Assembly (NCBI GenBank): GCA_963838035.1
Contig: CAWIPM010000002.1
Location: 248,001-312,000, forward strand
Length of the DNA stretch: 64,000 bases
Direction of reading: 5' to 3'
Source: CAVVNN01 sp963838035
GTDB taxonomy: Bacteria > Actinomycetota > Thermoleophilia > Solirubrobacterales > 70-9
The position numbers and the translations under genes are program-made. Each line of letters begins with the position of its first letter. Positions within the stretch are counted from its first letter, which is position 1. The notes below the pieces were generated by a model. The model saw only the letters and a program-made list of their open reading frames with translations, ran no database searches and had not been told where the DNA came from. Below, piece by piece: positions 57,243 to 64,000 of this stretch.

Positions 57243-58682
57243 TCAGAGGCTCAGCTGCTTCCTGATCAGGCGGTTTACCTCGCCGCCGTCGGCGCGGCCC
57301 TTGGTCTCCTTCATCACGGTGCCGACGATCGCGCCGATCGCCTTCTGGTTGCCGCTACGGACCTGCTCGGCGGCCTCGGGGTTGGCCTCGACCGCGGCGG
57401 CGACGATTGACTCGAGCTCGCCGCTGTCGGAGATCTGGCCCAGGCCCTCGCGCTCGACGATTGCACCGGGATCGGCATCCTCGACGAGCATCGTCGTGAG
57501 GACCTTCTTGGCGCTGCCGTGGGAGATCTCCCTCGCCGTGACCAGATCGATCAGGCGGGCGAGGCGGCGCGGCTCGACCGACGGCGCCGCGGCGCCCTCC
57601 CCCTCACCGACCTGGCGGATCGCAGCGGCCAGCTCTCCCGTCACCCAGTTGGCCACCACCTGAGGCTCTGCGCCGTCAGACATCTTCCAGACCTCCTCGA
57701 AGTAGCTCGCCGAATCCGGGTCGGCGGCCAGCTGGCTGGCGGCCTCCGGCGTCAGGTTCAGCTGCGTGACGTAGCGCTCGACCCTCGCCGCCGGCAGTTC
57801 GGGCAGCGCCTCACGGGCCTCGCGCAGCATCTCCTCGGTCGGAGCGACAGGGACGAGGTCGGGCTCGGGGAAGTAGCGATAGTCGTGCGCCTCCTCCTTC
57901 GATCGAAGAGAGGTGAGGGTGCCGCTTTGAGGGTCGAAGTGGAGGGTCTCCTGGGTCACCCCCTCCCCCGCTTCGACCAGCCCGCGCTGGCGCTCCAACT
58001 CGGCTTCGATTCCGCGCTGCAGGAAACGGAAGCTGTTCATGTTCTTCAGCTCGGTCTTGGTGCCGAGCTCCTTGCTGCCCGCCGGCCGAACCGAGACGTT
58101 TGCGTCGCAGCGCAGGCTCCCCTCCTCCATGTTGACGTCGGAGACGCCGAGCTGGCGCACCGTCGTGCGCAGGAGCCGCGCCCACTCGGCCGCCTCGGCG
58201 GCGCTGCGCAGGTCTGGCTCGGTGACGATCTCCACCAGCGGCGTGCCACCGCGGTTGAAGTCGACCAGGGAGGTGGCGGAGCCGTGGATCCGCCCCGACT
58301 CGCCGACGTGGATCGTCTTCGCGGCGTCCTCCTCGAGGTGGGCGCGGTGTATGCGCACGCCGCCAAGCCGGCCATTGCTCGCCAACGGAATGTCGTACTG
58401 GCTGATCTGGTAGGCCTTGGGGTTGTCGGGATAGAAGTAGTTCTTGCGGTGGAAGATCGAGCGCGGCGCGACCTCGCACTCCAGCGCCGCGGCGATCTGC
58501 AGCGCGAAGCGGATCGCCTGCTCGTTGACGGCCGGCAGAACGCCGGGATGGGCGAGGCAGACCGGGCAGGTGTGGACGTTGGGCTCGTCGCCAAAGGAGA
58601 GCTCACAGCCGCAGAACATCTTCGTCCGGGTGGCGAGCTGGACGTGGATCTCGAGCCCGATCACCGCTTCCAGGTCAGGCAT
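57243..58682 (-). CDS. gatB: Asp/Glu-tRNA amidotransferase subunit B
   Basis: A 479-residue kinase/tRNA-binding subunit of GatCAB. Family blocks are VIGLEIHVQLATRTKMFCGC, HTCPVCLAHPGVLP (zinc cysteines), YFYPDNPKAYQISQYD, DFNRGGTPLVEIVTEPDL and the C-terminal GatB/YqeY helical domain. The ATG at 58680-58682 overlaps the gatA end by eight bases; the open frame upstream is gatA. Confidence 0.96.
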   Translation of the reverse strand: MPDLEAVIGLEIHVQLATRTKMFCGCELSFGDEPNVHTCPVCLAHPGVLPAVNEQAIRFALQIAAALECEVAPRSIFHRKNYFYPDNPKAYQISQYDIPLASNGRLGGVRIHRAHLEEDAAKTIHVGESGRIHGSATSLVDFNRGGTPLVEIVTEPDLRSAAEAAEWARLLRTTVRQLGVSDVNMEEGSLRCDANVSVRPAGSKELGTKTELKNMNSFRFLQRGIEAELERQRGLVEAGEGVTQETLHFDPQSGTLTSLRSKEEAHDYRYFPEPDLVPVAPTEEMLREAREALPELPAARVERYVTQLNLTPEAASQLAADPDSASYFEEVWKMSDGAEPQVVANWVTGELAAAIRQVGEGEGAAAPSVEPRRLARLIDLVTAREISHGSAKKVLTTMLVEDADPGAIVEREGLGQISDSGELESIVAAAVEANPEAAEQVRSGNQKAIGAIVGTVMKETKGRADGGEVNRLIRKQLSL

Positions 58683-60111
58683 CCTCGACTCCGGGGCGCG
58701 CCGCGAACCCGATCGCCTGCTCGAGCGCATGGGCCGCCTCGAGAAGCCTCTGCTCACCGAAGGCGGGGGCGGCGATCTGAAAGCCCACCGGCAGCTGCGG
58801 CCCGCCGCCCGCCGGCTCGCCGAGGCCGGCCGGGATCGAGATCGCCGGGATACCGGCGAGGCTCATCGGTACGGTGAAGAAATCATTGAGGTACATGGCC
58901 AGCGGGTCGTCGGTCTTCTCGCCGAGGCCGAAGGCGACCGAGGGCGAGGTCGGGGTAACGACGAAGTCGAACTCGGCGAAGGCAGCGGAGAAGTCCTCGG
59001 CGATCCTGGTGCGGACCTTCTGCGCCTGCCCGTAGTAGGCCTCGTAGTAGCCGGATGAGAGCGCGTATGTGCCGAGCATGATTCGCCGCTTCACCTCCGG
59101 CCCGAACCCCTCGGCCCGGGTCGCCTCATACATTTCGATCAGGTCGCCACCCGTTTCCGCCCTCATTCCGTATCGGACACCGTCGTAGCGGGCGAGGTTT
59201 GAGGACGCCTCGGCCGGGGCAATCACGTAATAGGCGGAGATCCCGTGCTCGGCGCTGGGCAGGGGCGCCTCCGCGACCTCGCCGCCGAGGCGCTCGATCG
59301 TCTTCAACGTCGCCTCGAAGACCTCGCGCACGCCGGAGTCGATCGCCTCGCGGGCCAGCTCGCTCGGCACCGCGAAGCGCAGGCCGGTCAGGTCCTCGCG
59401 GCTGGGTGCCTCCACCCCGCCCTTGATCCCGACCGAGGTCGAGTCGCAGGCGTCGCTGCCCTGCAGCGCCGCCAGCAGCAGGGCGGCGTCGGTGACGTCG
59501 CGGGTCAGTGGACCACACTGGTCCAGGGAGGATGCGAAGGCGATCATCCCGTAGCGTGAGATGGCGCCGTAGGTGGGCTTCAGCCCGACGATCCCGCAGA
59601 GCGCCGCCGGCTGGCGAATCGAGCCACCGGTGTCGGTCCCGATCGCGCATGGGGCGAGGCCGCCGGCCACCACAGCGGCCGACCCTCCCGAGGAGCCGCC
59701 GGGCACCCGCTCCCGATCCCAGGGGTTCAGCACCGGCCCGTAGGCAGAGTTCTCGTTCGAAGACCCCATCGCGAACTCGTCCATGTTGGTCTTGCCGAGC
59801 ACCGCCGCCCCGGCCTCCTTCAGCTTTCGCACGGCGGTCGAGGTGTAGGGCGGCTTGTAGCCCTCGAGGATCCGCGACCCGGCCGTCGTCGGCACCCCCT
59901 CGGTGCAGAAGATGTCCTTGACGGCGACGGGAACCCCGGCGAGAGCTCCCCGGTCCGTCCCGACACCGTCATCTGCGCGCCACAGATAGGCGTTCAGCTC
60001 ATCTCCGGCGGCAGCCGCCCGCCAGGCGTCGAAATACTCGGCGGCAGCGATCTCCCCCGCCGCGATCTTGGCCGCAGCCTGAGCGACCGTCAGCTCCAGA
60101 AGCTCCCCCAT
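58675..60111 (-). CDS. gatA: Asp/Glu-tRNA amidotransferase subunit A
   Basis: A 478-residue amidase-signature enzyme. The Ser-cisSer-Lys triad lies in VAVKDIFCTEGVPTTAGS (Lys), GSSNENSAYGPVLNPWD and PGGSSGGSAAVVAGGLAPCA, with GTDTGGSIRQPAALCG following. It releases ammonia from glutamine to amidate Glu-tRNA-Gln or Asp-tRNA-Asn. Its ATG overlaps the gatC stop (TGATG). Confidence 0.96.
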   Translation of the reverse strand: MGELLELTVAQAAAKIAAGEIAAAEYFDAWRAAAAGDELNAYLWRADDGVGTDRGALAGVPVAVKDIFCTEGVPTTAGSRILEGYKPPYTSTAVRKLKEAGAAVLGKTNMDEFAMGSSNENSAYGPVLNPWDRERVPGGSSGGSAAVVAGGLAPCAIGTDTGGSIRQPAALCGIVGLKPTYGAISRYGMIAFASSLDQCGPLTRDVTDAALLLAALQGSDACDSTSVGIKGGVEAPSREDLTGLRFAVPSELAREAIDSGVREVFEATLKTIERLGGEVAEAPLPSAEHGISAYYVIAPAEASSNLARYDGVRYGMRAETGGDLIEMYEATRAEGFGPEVKRRIMLGTYALSSGYYEAYYGQAQKVRTRIAEDFSAAFAEFDFVVTPTSPSVAFGLGEKTDDPLAMYLNDFFTVPMSLAGIPAISIPAGLGEPAGGGPQLPVGFQIAAPAFGEQRLLEAAHALEQAIGFAARPGVEDA

Positions 60112-60401
60112 CAGCCGTCAGCCTGCGGCGAGGGCACTCGAAACGCCCCGTCGACGGGATCCGGAGCCTGCTCCAGCATCGCGTCCCGGGGCCAGCTCGG
60201 TCGCGGCTCGTCGGGCCTCAACACGTTCTCCAGCGCCACCACATGGGAGGTCGGCTCGACCCCCTCGAGGTCCAACTTCCCGATCCGGTCCACGTGCTCG
60301 AGGATCCCCGAGAGCTCCCCGATCATCCGCTCGACCTCATCCTCGCTCAACCGCAGGCGGGCCAACCTGGCGACATGGAGCACCTGCTCTCGCTCGATCA
60401 C
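60111..60401 (-). CDS. gatC: Asp/Glu-tRNA amidotransferase subunit C
   Basis: A 96-residue belt subunit that stabilises GatA-GatB: VLHVARLARLRLSEDEVERM, GILEHVDRIGKLDLEGVEPT and LRPDEPRPS are typical. The start is GTG at 60399-60401. TAGAAT (60409-60414) lies seven bases upstream and would drive gatCAB. Confidence 0.93.
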   Translation of the reverse strand: MIEREQVLHVARLARLRLSEDEVERMIGELSGILEHVDRIGKLDLEGVEPTSHVVALENVLRPDEPRPSWPRDAMLEQAPDPVDGAFRVPSPQADG

Positions 60402-60470
60402 GCGCCGGATTCTAGGCGCGGCTTCGAATCGCCCACCGCCTGGCCAATCGGCCAGTTAGAGTCTCGCCGC

Positions 60471-60914
60471 ATGCGGGGACCGACTGCAGAGCGCATCGCC
60501 GTTCTCACCCTGCGCCTGCTGGCCCTCAGCTTCGCCGTCGTCGGCATCCTCTTCATCGCGGTCCCAAGCGGCGTCCTCGACACCATCTCCGACCTCGGCG
60601 ACTCGCTCGGGAGCTTCACCCGCGCGCCGCACACGCAGGAGCAGCTCTGGCTGGCGCTCGCCTTCGCCTACATGGTCGTGATCACGGGCATCTGCATCGT
60701 GGCCCAGGCCGACGTCGTCCGCTACCGCCCGTTGCTGCTCGTCCTCGTGGCCGGAAAGACCGCCTCCTCTCTCGGTTCACTCGGCTTCTACCTCTTTGAC
60801 CAGCACGTATTCATCTACCTCCTGAACTTCCTCGTCGACGGCTTCCTGGCCCTCCTGGCCCTGTGGCTGTGGTCGCTCGCCGGCCGGGTCGGACGCCCGG
60901 TCGACCCCGGCTGA
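60471..60914 (+). CDS. Hypothetical four-helix membrane protein
   Basis: A 147-residue protein with four hydrophobic segments (about 13-32, 60-80, 88-108, 112-135). No family is recognised. I start at the ATG at 60471 because TAGAGT (60457-60462) lies eight bases before it. Its TGA stop is in the same frame as the following oxidoreductase gene, and the residues just after the stop resemble the missing N-terminus of that protein. Confidence 0.7.
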   Translation: MRGPTAERIAVLTLRLLALSFAVVGILFIAVPSGVLDTISDLGDSLGSFTRAPHTQEQLWLALAFAYMVVITGICIVAQADVVRYRPLLLVLVAGKTASSLGSLGFYLFDQHVFIYLLNFLVDGFLALLALWLWSLAGRVGRPVDPG

Positions 60915-60974
60915 CAGCGCCCGCCGGGGCTCTCCGCCGCTGAGCAGCGCACCCTGAGCGCAGTCTGCGCGGCG

Positions 60975-62819
60975 ATGGCGCCGGGCATCGACGGCCTGCC
61001 CGCGGCGGAGCGCGACGTCGACGTCTCGGGGCCCGTCGCCGAGTTCCTCACCGCGGTCTCGCCGCGGACCCTCTTCCGGCTCAAGCTGGGACTGCGCGCC
61101 CTGGAGTGGCTGCCCTTCCCCTGGCGCTTCAGCCGGCTCAACCGCGACACCGGGGAAGACTTCCTGCGCAGGATGGAGGAGTCGAGATTCAGCCTTCACC
61201 ACGACCTGCTGCTGATGGCGAAGCTCTTCTCGACGCTCGGCTACGCGGTCACTCCGGAGGTCGAGAGCAGGATCGGGTTCGAGACGAGGTGTGAACTGGC
61301 CGACGGCTCGCTGCCCGAGCCGTCCGGCTCGCTCGGCAACACCGAGCCTGTCGGCGAGGGCGAGGAATGCGACGTGGTCATCGTCGGCTCTGGAGCCGGC
61401 GGGGCCGCGGCTGCGGTGGAGCTCGCCGAGGCGGGGCTCGACGTCCTCGTCGTCGAGGCCGGCGCGCACTACGACCGCGACAGCTACCCGAGCGACCCGC
61501 TCGACGCGATCGCCGGCATCTACCGCGACGCGGGCCTGACCATCGCCGAAGGGCGCCCGCCGATCCCGGTCCCGGTGGCGAAGGTCGTCGGCGGCACCAC
61601 GGTGATCAACTCGGGAACCTGCTTCCGCGCCCCCGACCCGGTGCTCGAGGAATGGAGGCGGCGGTACGGCATCTCCTGGGCCGCGGAGCTTGAGCCCGAC
61701 TACGCCGAGGCCGAGGAGTTCCTTCGGGTGACGCCACTGGACCCGGAGCGGATGGGACGCAACGGCCAACTCGCGATGGAGGGCGCGGAGGCGATCGGCG
61801 CAAGCAGCGGCCCGATCTCGCGCAATGCCGGCAGCTGCGTGCAGTGCAGCTCCTGCCCCTTCGGCTGCGAGATCGACGCCAAGCGCGGCATGCACGTCAG
61901 CTACCTGCCCCGCGCCGTCGCCGCCGGAGCGCGAATCCGCTCCGGGGTGCAGGCGAGCCGGATACTGGTCGAGAAGGGCCGCGCGATCGGCGTGCGCTGT
62001 TCGGCCGGCGCCAACGGCCGCCGCCGGGCCTATACGGTCCGCGCCCGCCGAGCCGTGATCGTCGCCGGCGGCGCCCTCGGCACCCCGGAGTTGCTGCTGC
62101 GCTCCGGGCTGGGCGGTCGCCAGGTCGGGCGCAACTTCCACATCCACCCCGCATGCTGGGTCGGCGCCCGGTATGAGGAGGAGGTGCGCGGCTGGGAGGG
62201 CGTGATGCAGAGCTATTACGTCGACGAGTGGGAGTCAACCGGGATCCTGCTCGAGGCGACCTTCACTCCGCTCGCCTTCGGCGGCGCCTGGCTGCTGGGC
62301 GCCGGGCGCGAGCACCAGGAAGCGATGCTCGACTTCGGCCACGTCGGCTCGATCGGGGTCCACCTCTCCGACCGTTCCAGCGGACGGGTCGCGCTTGCGC
62401 GCGACGGCTCACTGCGCGCCACCTACAGGCTGACCAGCGAGGACGCGGGCCGCCTCAGCTTCGGCATTGCCCGCGCCGCTGAGATCCACTTTGCCGCCGG
62501 GGCGAGTGAGGTCTACCCGAACATCGGCCGGGTCGGCGTGATGCGGCCCAGCGACCTCGCAGAGTTCGAATCCACGTCATTCAGGCCTGCCGAGCTGCGC
62601 CTCGAGGCATTCCACCCGATGGGCACGGCGCGGATCGCCGCCGATCCCGGAGAGGGGGTTTGCGGTGCGGACGGCTCGGTCAACGGGACCGACGGCCTCT
62701 ACTGCGCGGACACCTCCCTGTTTCCCACCTCGGTCGGCGTCAACCCGATGATGACCGCGATCGCGTTTTCGAAGCGAGTCGCCCGCGCGCTGGCCGTCAG
62801 CTGCTCGGAGGTTGCGTAG
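60975..62819 (+). CDS. GMC-family FAD-dependent oxidoreductase
   Basis: A protein of 614 residues from the ATG. An N-terminal helical region of about 100 residues resembles that of long-chain alcohol-oxidase-type GMC proteins. The FAD motif is VVIVGSGAGGAAAAVELAEA, then VVGGTTVINSGTCFRAP, a Cys-rich SCVQCSSCPFGCEIDAKRG, FHPMGTARI and DTSLFPTSVGVNPMMTAIAF with the usual C-terminal active-site region. Substrate (alcohol or sterol) unknown. The frame is open upstream back to a TGA at 60912 with plausible protein (GLSAAEQRTLSAVCAAM) but no ATG, GTG or TTG, so the true start is uncertain. Confidence 0.88.
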   Translation: MAPGIDGLPAAERDVDVSGPVAEFLTAVSPRTLFRLKLGLRALEWLPFPWRFSRLNRDTGEDFLRRMEESRFSLHHDLLLMAKLFSTLGYAVTPEVESRIGFETRCELADGSLPEPSGSLGNTEPVGEGEECDVVIVGSGAGGAAAAVELAEAGLDVLVVEAGAHYDRDSYPSDPLDAIAGIYRDAGLTIAEGRPPIPVPVAKVVGGTTVINSGTCFRAPDPVLEEWRRRYGISWAAELEPDYAEAEEFLRVTPLDPERMGRNGQLAMEGAEAIGASSGPISRNAGSCVQCSSCPFGCEIDAKRGMHVSYLPRAVAAGARIRSGVQASRILVEKGRAIGVRCSAGANGRRRAYTVRARRAVIVAGGALGTPELLLRSGLGGRQVGRNFHIHPACWVGARYEEEVRGWEGVMQSYYVDEWESTGILLEATFTPLAFGGAWLLGAGREHQEAMLDFGHVGSIGVHLSDRSSGRVALARDGSLRATYRLTSEDAGRLSFGIARAAEIHFAAGASEVYPNIGRVGVMRPSDLAEFESTSFRPAELRLEAFHPMGTARIAADPGEGVCGADGSVNGTDGLYCADTSLFPTSVGVNPMMTAIAFSKRVARALAVSCSEVA

Positions 62820-63426
62820 GCGGAGGCGGAGGCGGTGGGTGGCGGAGTGGCGGAGGCGGTGGTGGCGGAGGTGGCGATGCAGGAGGTGGTGGCGGAGGTG
62901 GTGGCGGAGGTGGTGAGCCGGCGCGCGGACCGACGCCCGAGCCGCCGGAAAGACGATCGGCGGTATCGCCGAATGTGACCCCTTCCTCTCTCATCGCGGC
63001 GTAGCCGCCGTAGGCGATGCCCGCCGCTGAGATCAACCCGAGGAAGATGCCGAAATCCAGGGTTCCGTCAACCGAGACGCCGCCGTAGCTGCCGAAGCTC
63101 GGCGGGTCGATGATCCGGAACAGGATGAGCAGGACCGATAGCCCTCCGAGCGCGGCGACCACGGCGTTCATCGAGATCGGTGGCTCCCAGGTCGAATCGG
63201 TGAGGCGCAGGACGGCCACGCCGACAGCAGCGACGATCGCGACCAGGAGGATTATCGGGATGAATTCGAGGGCGTCCCAGGCGCTCCCGCCCGCCCCCGG
63301 AACGCTGCCGGAAAAGCCGCCGCCCGAGACTTCGACGCCGAACCAGTCGAAGAACATGAATACGAAGAGCAAGATCGCGGAGACCGCAGCGAGCTTCTCC
63401 CCGGTGTTCAGCTTGTCTGCTTCCAT
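62797..63426 (-). CDS. Membrane protein with polyproline C-terminal tail
   Basis: A 209-residue protein with four hydrophobic segments (about 12-30, 55-77, 85-104, 125-145). The last 40 or so residues contain runs of 11, 9 and 7 prolines broken by short Ala/Ser and Leu-Arg-His spacers. The matching GGN repeat DNA (62813-62925) is slippage-prone. Function unknown; the tail may span or bind the cell wall. RBS GGAGG and a TAGTGT box lie upstream. The 3' end overlaps the convergent GMC gene by 23 bases. Confidence 0.75.
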   Translation of the reverse strand: MEADKLNTGEKLAAVSAILLFVFMFFDWFGVEVSGGGFSGSVPGAGGSAWDALEFIPIILLVAIVAAVGVAVLRLTDSTWEPPISMNAVVAALGGLSVLLILFRIIDPPSFGSYGGVSVDGTLDFGIFLGLISAAGIAYGGYAAMREEGVTFGDTADRLSGGSGVGPRAGSPPPPPPPPPPPASPPPPPPPPPLRHPPPPPPPTQPPSS

Positions 63427-63461
63427 CTACACATCCTCCAGGACTAGGGGTCGTGCCGACA

Positions 63462-64000
63462 CTACACCCGGCGTCGGGCGGCTTCCAGGGTGTTGACGAG
63501 CAGCATCGCGATCGTCATCGGGCCGACACCTCCAGGCACAGGTGTGATCGCACTCGCGACATCGGCCGCGGCGTCGAAGTCGACGTCGCCGCAGAGGCCG
63601 TCCTCGGCGTGATTCATGCCGACGTCGATCACCACCGCTCCCGGCTTGACCGCTTCGGCGCCGATCAGGCGCGGCACTCCCACCGCGGCGACGAGGACGT
63701 CGGCGCGGTGGCAGGTCGCCGCCAGGTCGCGGGTCCGCGAGTGGCAGACGGTCACCGTCGCGTCGGCAGCGAGGAGAAGCCGCGCGACCGGCACCCCGAC
63801 CAGCTTCGAGCGGCCGACCACGACCGCCTCGGCGCCCTCCAGCTCGACCTCCTCGTGACGCAACAGCTCCATCACACCGGCCGGGGTGCATGGAACCAGG
63901 CCGGGAGTCCCGTGGGCGAGCAGGCCGGCGTTGAGGGGGGTGAGCCCGTCGACGTCCTTGCCCGGGTCGATAGCGGCGACGACCGCGTCGGGGTCGATCT
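63462..64000 (-). CDS. folD: Methylenetetrahydrofolate dehydrogenase/cyclohydrolase FolD, C-terminal part
   Basis: The gene runs off the right edge of the window; about 179 C-terminal residues are visible to the TAG at 63462-63464. PGKDVDGLTPLNAGLLAHG (family DKDVDG block), PCTPAGVMELL, VVVGRSKLVGVPVARLLL (NADP loop) and TPVPGGVGPMTIAMLL are diagnostic. It interconverts methylene-, methenyl- and formyl-tetrahydrofolate in one-carbon metabolism. Confidence 0.96.
   Translation of the reverse strand, partial: IDPDAVVAAIDPGKDVDGLTPLNAGLLAHGTPGLVPCTPAGVMELLRHEEVELEGAEAVVVGRSKLVGVPVARLLLAADATVTVCHSRTRDLAATCHRADVLVAAVGVPRLIGAEAVKPGAVVIDVGMNHAEDGLCGDVDFDAAADVASAITPVPGGVGPMTIAMLLVNTLEAARRRV

Noticed and set aside
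60912..60914. TGA readthrough or selenocysteine joining the membrane protein and the GMC oxidoreductase
   Set aside because: No SECIS-like hairpin was recognised, and the upstream protein is complete with four helices. Kept only as a start-site question.

Overview
The window looks like a chromosomal segment of a high-GC actinobacterium, most likely of class Thermoleophilia (Solirubrobacterales-like). This rests on the 16S rRNA 5' region as I read it, the short HisG plus HisZ pair, the Asp-type MurA, complete menaquinone genes, GatCAB, and TANNNT -10 boxes placed just upstream of start codons. The genus is not established. Gene density is very high, many genes overlap by 1-8 bases, and I see no phage, integrase, IS element, CRISPR or tRNA gene.

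Layout. 1-8.1 kb: a CCA-transferase start, a polysaccharide deacetylase, then a his operon on the minus strand (hisZ-hisG-hisD-hisB-hisH-hisA-hisF) and murA. 8.1-11.0 kb: an alpha/beta hydrolase, a secreted beta-helix protein and a small frameshifted ORF. 11.05-16.27 kb: one rrn operon on the minus strand (16S-23S-5S), with processing stems, a terminator and a promoter, and no spacer tRNA. 16.3-19.7 kb: tyrS (frameshifted as given) diverging from a class A PBP. 19.7-26.6 kb: a minus-strand operon leuB-ilvE-[leader]-cimA-aminotransferase-argH-mpg. 26.6-30.0 kb: an XRE-cupin regulator (frameshifted), leuC, leuD and a Tam-like methyltransferase. 30.0-32.5 kb: TetR and a ClC channel. 32.5-35.0 kb: leuA behind a leucine-rich leader peptide, an MFS transporter remnant, and an RTX-like secreted protein. 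35.0-41.0 kb: an MDR oxidoreductase, serC-serA, a DUF4389-like membrane protein, a cupin, and ilvC. 41.0-48.4 kb: the menaquinone cluster (menE; menB-menA-menC-menD; menF). 48.3-50.7 kb: ilvB-ilvN. 50.7-55.6 kb: an SQD1-like UDP-sulfoquinovose synthase diverging from three membrane glycosyltransferases. 55.6-60.4 kb: ndh with a small zinc-ribbon protein, and gatC-gatA-gatB. 60.5-64.0 kb: a membrane protein, a GMC oxidoreductase, a polyproline membrane protein and a partial folD.

Taken together the region is dominated by core metabolism. It covers histidine, most of the branched-chain pathway (citramalate entry to isoleucine, leuABCD, ilvBN, ilvC, ilvE), serine, the last arginine step, menaquinone and the NADH dehydrogenase that reduces it, and cell-wall enzymes.

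The most striking signals are regulatory. (1) The leuA leader encodes a 19-residue peptide with eight Leu codons. Its Leu codons are an exact complement of the leuA Shine-Dalgarno region, and its start codon pairs with a second downstream segment, giving a crossing, pseudoknot-like pattern. (2) A related leader with a coupled short ORF lies before cimA. (3) Nineteen first genes have a TANNNT box 6-10 bases before the start codon, predicting widespread leaderless mRNAs, and several divergent gene pairs share one symmetric -10 core. (4) A 46-base near-perfect palindrome sits in frame inside a glycosyltransferase gene. Three single-base frameshifts (tyrS, the XRE-cupin gene, a small ORF) may be sequencing errors and should be checked first.
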